Shown one piece after another: positions 1 through 7,026 of a DNA stretch of 58,983 nucleotides. Every line of letters starts with the position of its first letter. The first letter of the stretch is position 1. A program made the translations under genes and the position numbers. A model generated the notes under the pieces. That model did not search any database, was not told the DNA's origin, and was given only the letters and a program-made list of their open reading frames with translations. Origin of the DNA: an uncultured Prevotellaceae bacterium (GTDB lineage Bacteria > Bacteroidota > Bacteroidia > Bacteroidales > Bacteroidaceae); contig CADASP010000022.1 of NCBI GenBank assembly GCA_902790625.1, positions 1 through 58,983 of the forward strand, in the 5' to 3' direction.

Positions 1-1
1 C

Positions 2-642
2 GCCTCGCTCCCCGTCAGCAACGATCAGGCGTGGATGCTGCGGGCCATCTGGACATCGGCCTTCCACGATGCCGAGGACCGCGAGGTGTTTATCCTGGAC
101 GGAACGAAGTGGGAGTTCTTCATCGACGGACGGCGGGCCAAGTCGCACAGCGAGAAGAACACGCTCGTCAGCTTGGTCAACGACCTGAAGGGAGCCGTCG
201 CCACAGGCAATTTGAGCCGCAAAGACTCACTCATCGGCAACGCGTTCCAGCAGGTGGTGGCCAGTCTGATAGCCGTCGACAAGCCGCCCCGCAAGAATAA
301 CGACTCCATCGTCGTCATCACCAACGGACAGCTGCTGCCCGACTCCCTGTGCCGGTTGATCAACCACAGACCCAAGCAGTTCTACTACCAGCGGGGCGAA
401 CTGGTCACCCATGAAAGCACATGGAGCATTTATGGAGCGAAACAGACCTTTGACATCGACTGCCCGGTGCTGGAGCTGAAGACTAAGCCGGCGCACCGAC
501 CGATTCCGCCGGCCGTTTCTCCTTCTGGGTGCCGCGCAAGGCTACACGCTTCTACGCCGAATGTCCAGGCTACGAGAGGCTACGCAACATCGATGACATT
601 GACTTTCCGCCCATCATACAACTGAAAAAGACCAAGAAGTAA
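2..642 (+). pseudogene. 3' part of an unrecognised gene, frameshifted near its end
   Basis: The reading frame is open from the left edge, so the gene starts outside the window. It stays open to about base 480 with well-behaved coding sequence. The same frame then runs into an Ala/Pro/Arg-rich tail that looks non-native and stops at 625. The frame shifted by one base, entered between about 485 and 500, reads a natural-looking C-terminus (FWVPRKATRFYAECPGYERL, then a Lys-rich end) stopping at 642. This suggests a one-base indel around 485-500, either real or a sequencing error. I do not recognise the family. The 642 stop lies 25 bases before the next ORF. Confidence 0.5.
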
Positions 643-667
643 TAACCTCAAATATACAACAAAGGAA

Positions 668-853
668 ATGAAAAGACAATTTACATTCCTGGCTGTAGGA
701 ATGATGGCCGCGGCCAGCCTGACGGCCCAGAACGTGGCCCCTCGCGGACTGTTCAAGTTGCAACGCTTAGGCTACGAGAACGGACGCCCCGACTTCGTGC
801 CCGAGATGTCCCCGTCTACGATGTCCAGATTCCGAGTGGGTTCTGATAACTGA
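668..853 (+). CDS. short secreted protein, possibly truncated
   Basis: This 61-residue ORF starts 25 bases after the preceding gene. It opens with a clear signal peptide: Met-Lys-Arg, a hydrophobic stretch, and an Ala-Gln cleavage site near residue 20. The mature part is only about 40 residues and resembles no family I know. Its last 17 residues, rich in Ser, Met and Arg, look like out-of-frame sequence. The other two frames also stop quickly, at about 842 and 870, so one indel would not restore a long gene. It may be a genuine small exported protein or the 5' remnant of a longer gene, probably co-transcribed with its upstream neighbour. Confidence 0.4.
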   Translation: MKRQFTFLAVGMMAAASLTAQNVAPRGLFKLQRLGYENGRPDFVPEMSPSTMSRFRVGSDN

Positions 854-870
854 GGCGACATTGACATGAA

Positions 871-911
871 ACCGCAGTTGCTCTGCGACCTGCTAAACGA
901 GCAACTGCGGT
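871..911. terminator. 13-bp perfect hairpin between convergent genes
   Basis: Bases 871-883 and 899-911 are perfect inverted repeats (ACCGCAGTTGCTC and its complement) with a 15-base loop. The hairpin lies between the end of the plus-strand ORF (853) and the end of the minus-strand toxin gene (925). A bidirectional terminator is the likely role, although no long T-tract follows on either side. Confidence 0.5.
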
Positions 912-924
912 CCTGATAAAGCTA

Positions 925-1080
925 TTATATGTTAAACAGTTCAGAATGGGACCCTAATCTCACCAGCTCAATGATGTCGGTGTCTGGGTCAATCCAGATG
1001 AGCAGGAAGTCACCTTGAATGTGGCATTCCATGCAGCCCTGATAGTTGCCATGGAGCATGTGGGGCTGATACCTTTTCAT
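925..1080 (-). CDS. N-terminally truncated YafQ-like mRNA interferase toxin
   Basis: This 51-residue ORF starts at an ATG overlapping the antitoxin stop codon by four bases (ATGA), the normal coupling in type II toxin-antitoxin operons. The protein matches only the C-terminal half of YafQ-family RelE-fold toxins. It contains PHML-x-GNYQG, then ECHIQGDFLLIW, then GSHSELF. All three histidines expected at YafQ catalytic positions are present; the usual DW is DF. About 40 residues that would carry the N-terminal helices are missing, yet the start codon coupling is kept. It is probably an inactivated toxin or a minimal variant. The missing piece does not lie in another frame of the overlapping antitoxin sequence. 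Confidence 0.65.
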   Translation of the reverse strand: MKRYQPHMLHGNYQGCMECHIQGDFLLIWIDPDTDIIELVRLGSHSELFNI

Positions 1081-1337
1081 TCTTCGTCCTCACTTAGAAT
1101 ATCATTTATCATTTCATCTACGTCAGTATAGACCTTGTTTCTATTTCTGCCAGACATGGCTTCCTCGATAGCTGCTTTCGTTTCTTCGTTCGGTTCATGA
1201 TAAACGACATCAAGCAGAACACTTTCCACATAGTTGTTCAGTGTTCTGTTCTCGCGTGCCGCATTGCGCTTCAGCCCCTCCAGCAGATCGGCACGCAAAC
1301 GGAAAGAGACGCGGCGACGAATAACAGTTGTTTTCAT
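1077..1337 (-). CDS. RelB/DinJ-type ribbon-helix-helix antitoxin
   Basis: This 86-residue protein has an N-terminal ribbon-helix-helix-like segment: TTVIRRRVSFRL as the strand, then helices LRADLLEGLKRNAARENRT and LNNYVESVLLDVV. An acidic C-terminal tail ending DILSEDEE would bind the toxin. It would dimerise, bind its own promoter and neutralise the YafQ-like toxin encoded immediately downstream with a 4-bp overlap. A possible -7 box reading TGTCTTTG on the minus strand (1367-1374) lies 30 bases upstream. With the partner truncated, it may survive as a solitary antitoxin. Family membership is inferred from fold pattern and context. Confidence 0.7.
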   Translation of the reverse strand: MKTTVIRRRVSFRLRADLLEGLKRNAARENRTLNNYVESVLLDVVYHEPNEETKAAIEEAMSGRNRNKVYTDVDEMINDILSEDEE

Positions 1338-1448
1338 TGTGCAATCATTTGTAATTTATTTGAGCGCAAAGACAACACTTTTGATTGTCACTACCAAATA
1401 ATATGGCTACATTTTGCATCGTCTTTTGAGAAGATACGGTGCTACGCC

Positions 1449-4091
1449 TTAATACTCGTCATTCTCCGTGCGGGCGATGATCTCGTTCTGCAGCTGCTCG
1501 GTCATGTCGTTGAAGTAGTCGCTGTAGCCGGCGACGCGCACCAGCAGGTCGCGGTACTCGTCGGGGTGCTGCTGGGCATCGTGCAGGGTGGCCGTGTCGA
1601 CGATGTTGAACTGGATGTGATGGCCGCCGAACTTGAAGTAGGTGCGGATGAGCGAGGCGAGTTTCTTCTGGTCCTCCTCGCGCTTCAGCAGAGCCGGCAC
1701 AAAGCGCACGTTGAGCAGCGTGCCGCCGCTCTTGGTCTGGTCGAGCTTACCGAGGCTCTTGATGACCGCCGTGGGGCCATGGGTGTCGCTGCCGTGAGCG
1801 GGGCTGGTGCCGTCGCTGATGGCGAAGTGGGCGAAGCGACCGTTGGGCGTGGCACCGCAGACGGAGCCGAAGTAGTTGTGGCAGGTGGTCGAGAGCATGT
1901 TCAGCTGCGTCTTGCCGCCACGCGTGTTGGGTCGTCCCTCGATGGCGCGCACCAGGTCATCGTAGACGCGCACGGCGATGTCGTCGGCATACGGGTCGTC
2001 GTTGCCGAAGAACGGCGTGTGGTTGCGGATGTATTGGCGCATAGCCTCTCCCCCAACCCCTCTCGCGGAGGAGAGGGGAGTAAATACTTCTTTCCCGGTA
2101 TTTCCGCCACCAGTGTAATCACTCCCCTCTCCCCCGCGAGAGGGGTTGGGGGTGAGGCTCCAATTATTCCTGCATGCCTCCAACATCTCGTCCATGGTGT
2201 AGCGCTTGTCCTCGAAGACGTGCTTCTTCAGGGCGCAGAAGCTGTCGGTGATGGTGCCCAGGCCCGTGCATTGGATATAGGTGGTGTTGTAGCGGGCGCC
2301 GCCGCTGTAGTAGTCCTTTCCCTTTTCTATGCAGTCGTCGATGAAGAGCGAGAGGAAGGTGGCGGGGGCATAGAGCGAGAACATACGCTCGATGTAGTTG
2401 TTCACCGCAAGCTTCAAGTTGACGAAGTAGACCATCTGGCGGTGCCAAGCATCGTAGAGCTGCTCAAACGTCGTAAACGAGCGCGGGTCGCCGGTCTCCA
2501 GTCCGAGTTTCTTGCCCGTCTCAGGGTCAACGCCATTGTTCAGCGTAATCTCCAGGATTTTCGGTGTGTTCAGGTAGCCCGTCAGCAGATAGGCCTCCTT
2601 GCCGAAGGCGCCCACCTCGATGCAGCCCGAACAGCCGCCCTCGCGGGCATCCTCTAAGGTCTTCCCCTCGCGCACGAGTTCCTTGATATAGGTGTCGGGG
2701 TTGAAGATGCTGGGATAGCCGTGGCCTTGGCGGATGACCTTGATGCCTTCGAGCAGGAACTCGTCGGGGGTGTTCTCGGCGATGTGGATGCTGAGACCAG
2801 GCTGCAGCTCGTGCAACTCTTCCTGAATCTCCAGAATCATGTACGACAGCTCGTTGGTGGCGCTGCGCCCCTCGCGGTCCACGCCGCCGATGTTGATGTT
2901 GGTGAAGTCGTTGTAGGTGCCGCTCTCTAACGCCGTCACGCCCACCTTCGGCGGGGCGGGCTGGTTGTTGAACTTTATCCACAGGCAACTGAGCAGCTCC
3001 TTGGCTTGGTCGCGGGTGAGCGTGCCGTCGGCGATGCCCTGCTCGTAGAAGGGCCACAGGTGCTGGTCGATGTGTCCGGGGTTCATCGAGTCCCAGCCGT
3101 TCAGCTCGGTCACCGTGCCGAGGTGCACAAACCAATACATCTGTATGGCCTCCCACAGGTCTCGGGGGGCATGGGCGGGCACATGGCGGCACACGTCGGC
3201 AATCTTGCGGAGCTCGGCGATGCGGCGGGCAGACCCACCCCCTTGCCCCTCCCTGTGAGGGAGGGGAGCAGATACCCCTTCTTCTGACAATTCGCCTTGG
3301 AGGTAATCACTCCCCTCCCTCACAGGGAGGGGTTGGGGGTGGGTCTGCTGGGGGTGGGTCTGCTGGGGGTGGCTCTCTAATTCGTCGGCCATCCGCTCGG
3401 CCAGCTCGGCATGCCTCTCGGCGAAGAGGATGGCGGCATCGCAGCTGATGGCCATGGCCTCTAACTCCTGCTGCTTGTCGGTGGCTTCGGGGTCGTTGAT
3501 ATAGTCGAGGCTGGCTATCTTCCGTTCTATGCGGGCTTTTACGTCGAGCAGTCCCTCGTGGTACATCTTGCCGTCCATGGCGGTGTGGCCGGCGGCACGC
3601 TGCTCCATGAACTCGGTGAACACGCCGGCGTGGTAGGCCTCCTCCCACTCCTTCGACACGTGGTTAAAAATGCGCTCGCGCTGCGTCTTGCCCTTCCAGT
3701 AGGGGATGACCTCGCGCTCGTAGGTGTCGATGTCCTCTTGGCTGATGGTGTATCTCTGCAGCTCGCGCTCGTTCAGCGTGTGCAGGTCCTCCACGCTGTG
3801 GCAGGTCAGTTCGGGGAAGGTGGGCACAGCCTTGGGCAGCGGTCCGCGCTCACCCACTATCAGCTCGTCGGGGCCGATGTAGATGGTTTTCTTCTTGCAT
3901 ATCTCGTAGAAGTTCTTGGCACGCAGCACGGGCGTGGGCATGGTGCCATAGTTCTGCTTGTAGAAGGCAGTCTCTATCAGCGCCCGCTCTATGCTGAGCG
4001 TGGTGGGGGTGTCGAAATTCTGCTGGCGTAGGCGGCGTATACGGTCGTTCATGCCGCCCAGGTTCTCGGGGTGTTTGATGCTGTAGTTCAT
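1449..4091 (-). CDS. hypD: glycyl radical enzyme, trans-4-hydroxy-L-proline dehydratase-like
   Basis: This 880-residue glycyl radical enzyme of the pyruvate formate-lyase superfamily is closest in pattern to HypD, which dehydrates trans-4-hydroxyproline to pyrroline-5-carboxylate. The catalytic thiyl site reads GGCSGCIEVGAFGKEAY, with Cys490 and Glu492 as the expected Cys-x-Glu pair. The glycyl radical site reads RVAGYSDYF, with Gly855 near the C-terminus. HypD proteins are about 790 residues; the extra 90 here are two in-frame palindromic-repeat insertions (about residues 240-287 and 645-683). No radical-SAM activating enzyme and no pyrroline-5-carboxylate reductase are adjacent. Other dehydratases of the family cannot be fully excluded. 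A TAACTTTG box lies upstream at 4157-4164. Confidence 0.8.
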   Translation of the reverse strand: MNYSIKHPENLGGMNDRIRRLRQQNFDTPTTLSIERALIETAFYKQNYGTMPTPVLRAKNFYEICKKKTIYIGPDELIVGERGPLPKAVPTFPELTCHSVEDLHTLNERELQRYTISQEDIDTYEREVIPYWKGKTQRERIFNHVSKEWEEAYHAGVFTEFMEQRAAGHTAMDGKMYHEGLLDVKARIERKIASLDYINDPEATDKQQELEAMAISCDAAILFAERHAELAERMADELESHPQQTHPQQTHPQPLPVREGSDYLQGELSEEGVSAPLPHREGQGGGSARRIAELRKIADVCRHVPAHAPRDLWEAIQMYWFVHLGTVTELNGWDSMNPGHIDQHLWPFYEQGIADGTLTRDQAKELLSCLWIKFNNQPAPPKVGVTALESGTYNDFTNINIGGVDREGRSATNELSYMILEIQEELHELQPGLSIHIAENTPDEFLLEGIKVIRQGHGYPSIFNPDTYIKELVREGKTLEDAREGGCSGCIEVGAFGKEAYLLTGYLNTPKILEITLNNGVDPETGKKLGLETGDPRSFTTFEQLYDAWHRQMVYFVNLKLAVNNYIERMFSLYAPATFLSLFIDDCIEKGKDYYSGGARYNTTYIQCTGLGTITDSFCALKKHVFEDKRYTMDEMLEACRNNWSLTPNPSRGGEGSDYTGGGNTGKEVFTPLSSARGVGGEAMRQYIRNHTPFFGNDDPYADDIAVRVYDDLVRAIEGRPNTRGGKTQLNMLSTTCHNYFGSVCGATPNGRFAHFAISDGTSPAHGSDTHGPTAVIKSLGKLDQTKSGGTLLNVRFVPALLKREEDQKKLASLIRTYFKFGGHHIQFNIVDTATLHDAQQHPDEYRDLLVRVAGYSDYFNDMTEQLQNEIIARTENDEY
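2044..2158. repeat. palindromic element inserted in frame in hypD (site 2)
   Basis: Two arms of about 37 bases (2044-2080 and 2122-2158) are inverted repeats with two mismatches, separated by a 41-base spacer. Each arm contains a small internal palindrome around CTCTCGCGGAGGAGAG. Translated with hypD, the element adds roughly 39 residues (SLTPNPSRGGEGSDY and onward) between helices that are contiguous in HypD relatives. The arms and the GTAATCACTCCCCT junction resemble site 1. Confidence 0.8.
3231..3375. repeat. palindromic element inserted in frame in hypD (site 1)
   Basis: Arms at 3231-3268 and 3310-3346 are inverted repeats of about 37 bases with small differences, each centred on CCTCCCTGTGAGGGAGG or its near complement. 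The right arm is extended by a tandem duplication of a GGTCTGCTGGGGGTG-like 15-mer up to about 3375. The encoded insert (HPQQTHPQQTHPQPLPVREG and onward) is Pro/Gly-rich and keeps the hypD frame open. It sits in a loop before the conserved ADVCRHVPAHAPR segment. Confidence 0.8.
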
Positions 4092-4152
4092 TGTATTTTC
4101 TTCAAAAAAGCTTTTCGCCGTTAGTGTTCATTCCATCGTTTGTAGCAATACG

Positions 4153-4190
4153 GCTGCAAAGTTACGTTTTTTCCATGAAACAAAGGCATG
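4153..4190 (-). promoter_or_regulatory. promoter of the glycyl radical enzyme gene (duplicated segment)
   Basis: On the minus strand this carries TAACTTTG (4157-4164), a match to the Bacteroidetes -7 consensus TAnnTTTG, preceded by TTTG at 4184-4181. The whole segment recurs upstream of the Big_2/FISUMP gene at 6103-6140 with about two mismatches. The leader to the ATG would be about 60 bases. Confidence 0.65.
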
Positions 4191-4357
4191 AAAACGCAAA
4201 AATCTATCTTCGCGCCCGCGCAGAAATATGTCTAAGGTGTTGGGGAGGCTAAGGAGGCGGGTATCAGGGGCTTCCCGTCACTCTTCGACCGTTTGAGCCT
4301 CTGCAAATCGCCTTACGAGCCTATGTAAAACGAAAACCGTTTATTTCTTTTTGCTGG

Positions 4358-4443
4358 GTCATGTTGTGGCGCTGAGCCTCTGCTGGGGCGCGGCCTTACG
4401 GCCTGGTTCGCGCCCCGCCGGAGGCTCCGCCCCACAACATGAC
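4358..4443. repeat. 86-bp imperfect palindrome
   Basis: The outer arms are perfect: 4358-4369 (GTCATGTTGTGG) and 4432-4443. Inside lie further pairings: GAGCCTC with GAGGCTC, and GGGGCGCG with CGCGCCCC, around GGCC-TTAC-GGCC. The element lies just past the 3' end of the minus-strand Big_2/FISUMP gene, so it could act as a terminator. Its size and nested symmetry also fit a REP-like palindromic element. The rest of 4092-4470 holds the hypD promoter and no gene that I can support. Confidence 0.7.
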
Positions 4444-4470
4444 TGTGGGTTGCGTCGTGGGAGAGGATGC

Positions 4471-6057
4471 TCATTCTGAGAGCCGCACGGGACGCACGCT
4501 TCGGCCGTGGTAACGGAAGTAGCCGTTCGTGTAGATGCGGCTCGAATTGAAGTACAGGAACCACGCGCTGTACGGGTAGCTCTCGTGGAGCGTGCGCGAC
4601 CAGTAGCGGCCGTAAGACCCCGCGTTGGCGAGCGAACTACCGTCGCGGTACCCGGCGGCGGGCAGGAAAATGGAATTATTATTGCTTTTGCTGGTAATCA
4701 AGCGGCCATACACGCCGTTCTGAGCAGTCCAAGTCGTAGTGGTGTTGTCGCTGCTGACAAGTTCATCAAACTGAGCCTTGCTGGGCATGCGCCAAGCAGG
4801 ACCCCAGTTCACGTAGGCGGCATCGTCATCAAGGTCGAGTTCGATCTTGCTGTCCGTAAAGCCATTATTGCCGTTGGAGCTATTATTGCAGTACTTGGTC
4901 AATGTATTATCAGAGCCATTACACCATTTGTAAGTGCTCCAGTCGAACGTGGTCTTTCCGCCATTGTATCCTTCCTTCTCGCCCCAGGCGAAGTAGTCGC
5001 CATACTCCTCGGGGCTGTTGGCACCCACGTTGCAGGTGGCCCACAGCGTGCGGCTGGGAAGATCGAGGTCGACGTAATCGTGACCATTGATTGAGCCAGA
5101 TTCATCACAATATACAATCATTTCACAATATGCTGCTACTCCGCTTCCATCGGTGGCAGCACAGGTAATCGTACATTGACCTCTTCCTATTGCTGTCACG
5201 CCGCCATCTGACGTTACTTGGGCCACTTCATTGTTGCTGCTGCTCCACGTCACACTCTTGTTTGAGGCATTGTCGGGCAGGACTGTCGCCGTGAGCTTTT
5301 GGTAACCATCCGACTTCAAAGCAAGTGTGGTATGGCTGAGCGTGATGCTGGTCACCAACTGGACAACCGTTACCTGACACGTAGCCGTCTGTCCGCTGCC
5401 GTCGACAGCTGTGGCAGTGATGGTGCAGGTGCCTCCCGCCACGGCGGTCACCACACCGTCAGCGTCAACCGTAGCAACGTTCTCGTCGCTGCTCGTCCAA
5501 GCGACCGAGGTGTTGAGGGCATCGGGAGGAGTGGCGGTCACCGACAGCTGGGCCATAGCACCAGAGTTCAAAGTCAGGGTGCTCTCGCTCATGGTGAGGC
5601 CAGAGACCAGTGAAGCCGAACCGGTGTAGTAGGTATAGTCGTTGGTGGTGCTGTTCACGGTCAGCAGATAGCGGTCTTTCTCCACCTCGTCCACCACAAT
5701 CTTCTTCACAGGTTTGCCCGAGGCATTGAAGAACAGCAGCGTGCCCTGATAGGGGCGGAACTTGTAGGTGGCGGCATCGGGAAAGTTGGTGGTGCCGTCC
5801 GCGTTCAGCGTGAACGATGATGTGCCGTCGGGGGCATACCATGTGCCCACCACCAGCGTGTTGTCAACGGCGTAGGGGTCGCCACCCACGCTGATTTCCT
5901 CCTTGGGAGCTTTGCCCAAGATGACATTCAGGGCGCTCGTCACGTCCGCGATAGTGATTTCTCCGTTTCCGTCCATATCGCCCTTCACAATGGTCGTCTG
6001 GGCGCTTAGGACTGTTGCTGCAAAGAGCAGCATGAATGATAGTAAAATCTTTTTCAT
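4471..6057 (-). CDS. secreted multidomain surface protein: dockerin-like, two Big_2, FISUMP
   Basis: This 528-residue exported protein has a signal peptide cleaved near residue 19. A dockerin-like calcium loop (GDMDGNGEITIADVTSALN) follows at about 25-48, then a small beta-rich domain (60-150). Two bacterial Ig-like Big_2 domains (about 155-232 and 235-313) share a VTWSSSN-type core. The C-terminal 200 residues form a Fibrobacter succinogenes major paralogous (FISUMP) domain: VDLDLPSRTLWATCNVGA, GDYFAWGE, and the end GRSVRPVRLSE. The family is usually cell-surface and thought to bind or adhere; the ligand is unknown. The gene stands alone, with its own promoter at 6103-6140 and a palindrome after its end. 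FISUMP tails superficially resemble diversity-generating retroelement targets, but no reverse transcriptase is present. Confidence 0.8.
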   Translation of the reverse strand: MKKILLSFMLLFAATVLSAQTTIVKGDMDGNGEITIADVTSALNVILGKAPKEEISVGGDPYAVDNTLVVGTWYAPDGTSSFTLNADGTTNFPDAATYKFRPYQGTLLFFNASGKPVKKIVVDEVEKDRYLLTVNSTTNDYTYYTGSASLVSGLTMSESTLTLNSGAMAQLSVTATPPDALNTSVAWTSSDENVATVDADGVVTAVAGGTCTITATAVDGSGQTATCQVTVVQLVTSITLSHTTLALKSDGYQKLTATVLPDNASNKSVTWSSSNNEVAQVTSDGGVTAIGRGQCTITCAATDGSGVAAYCEMIVYCDESGSINGHDYVDLDLPSRTLWATCNVGANSPEEYGDYFAWGEKEGYNGGKTTFDWSTYKWCNGSDNTLTKYCNNSSNGNNGFTDSKIELDLDDDAAYVNWGPAWRMPSKAQFDELVSSDNTTTTWTAQNGVYGRLITSKSNNNSIFLPAAGYRDGSSLANAGSYGRYWSRTLHESYPYSAWFLYFNSSRIYTNGYFRYHGRSVRPVRLSE

Positions 6058-6102
6058 AGGTTAATAAGTATTTGTTGAATGAATTGTTCTATCACAAAGA
6101 TG

Positions 6103-6140
6103 CTGCAAAGTTACGTTTTTTCCCTGAAACAAAGGCAGGA
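6103..6140 (-). promoter_or_regulatory. promoter of the Big_2/FISUMP gene (copy of the 4153-4190 segment)
   Basis: The minus strand reads TAACTTTG at 6106-6113, matching TAnnTTTG. About 36 bases around it match the hypD promoter segment with two mismatches, far more than the consensus requires. The leader to the ATG at 6057 is roughly 40 bases. Confidence 0.65.
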
Positions 6141-6250
6141 AACAGGAAAAAACTACAGACAAATTTCAAAGGGACATGCCATGCGATAATTCGACACGGT
6201 TGAAAAGACGGTGAAGCCGTCTGGAATCTTCAAAAAAAAACACGTGCGTG

Positions 6251-6478
6251 CGGTGGCCCCAGCGGGGCAAGATAAGGGTAGCCAGCCATACAGCTGCCCC
6301 GTTAGGGGCTGCGAAATGGCTGGTGTGTGATGACAGAGGAGAGAACCCTGCCTTTAGGTAGGCGACGACATATCGCATACCTACGGCATGCTTGCCAATT
6401 TACGCTGGCATACCAGCCATTTCACCGTACCTACGGCACGGCTGCATGGCTGGCTACCCTTATCTGATGCCTTTGGCA
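6251..6478. repeat. composite inverted-repeat element with internal hairpins
   Basis: Arms of about 54 bases lie at 6271-6324 and 6412-6464. Their outer 19 bases (GATAAGGGTAGCCAGCCAT) and inner 12 bases (GAAATGGCTGGT) are perfectly complementary; the middle parts differ. Short hairpins punctuate the element: GCCCC-AGC-GGGGC, GCCCC-GTTA-GGGGC, a hairpin around CATACCTACGGCATG, one around CGTACCTACGGCACG, and GATGCC-TTT-GGCATC. The stem sequences differ while pairing is kept. No credible coding sequence is present, and the element fills most of the gap 6141-6500. Confidence 0.7.
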
Positions 6479-6601
6479 TCATTATGAGCGTAAGGTCAGC
6501 CGCACAACAGGAACGAATTCAACCTGTACGATTGAAAAGACGGTGTCTGAAGTTTTCAAACAACGCCACCATTTTTCAACCGAACAGATTGAACGAATAT
6601 A

Positions 6602-6837
6602 CGGAATCAGCAAACAATTGATGACATGCCGGTGAGCATCGTTGATGACGAGCGAAAAGGGGTGCATTCAGGAGCGGCGGCGCACGAAAAACGGGGAACG
6701 GGAGGCACCGCAGAGGGAAAAGGGGCATGCTTTTTAGGTTGGCAGCGGGCGGGGACATGATTGGCAGCGGCCGCTGCCAATGATGGCAGCGAACGCCCAG
6801 CGGCCGCTGCCAACCGAAATTTACAAGTGATGATGAA
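6602..6837. repeat. dispersed repeat, copy A (inverted relative to 58393-58683)
   Basis: This stretch is the reverse complement of 58393-58683 over most of its length. It includes several GGCAGCGGCCGCTGCC-type palindromes, the GTCCCCGCCCGCTGCCAACC motif, and the flank containing GCTCGTCATCAAC. Short open frames across both copies exist because the DNA is shared and GC-rich. They lack start signals and I do not consider them genes. The element lies between the inverted-repeat cluster and the FKBP promoter. Confidence 0.8.
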
Positions 6838-6967
6838 GTCAGACGGAGCAGTGCCTGACGCGGCGGCAGACACGGACCTCGCTGGTGCAGACATTTAATT
6901 TTTTATAAAAAAACATACAAAAAGACATTTTTCGGGCTTGGAGCATCCTTATGTCGGAAATAATTGC

Positions 6968-6975
6968 TAATTTTG
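6968..6975 (+). promoter_or_regulatory. -7 box for the FKBP operon
   Basis: TAATTTTG matches the Bacteroidetes -7 consensus TAnnTTTG. It is followed by C and lies about 51 bases before the ATG at 7027. A clear -33 element at the ideal spacing is not obvious. Confidence 0.5.
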
Positions 6976-7026
6976 CACGCTCTTTCAAGCATAGACACAT
7001 TATTTATTATTATAGAGAAAGACATC

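Noticed and set aside
1197..2657. Long plus-strand open frame opposite the glycyl radical enzyme
   Set aside because: The opposite strand encodes a full enzyme with catalytic motifs; the antisense frame is open through GC bias and shows no domain or promoter.
4471..4700. FISUMP C-terminus as a variable region of a diversity-generating retroelement
   Set aside because: The ending resembles such targets (YWSR, then GRSVRPVR), but there is no reverse transcriptase, accessory gene or template repeat in the window.
6607..6894. Possible small protein shared with 58203-58679
   Set aside because: The similarity reflects a dispersed DNA repeat present in both places; the frames are Pro/Ala-rich, lack start signals and differ by a tandem DNA duplication.
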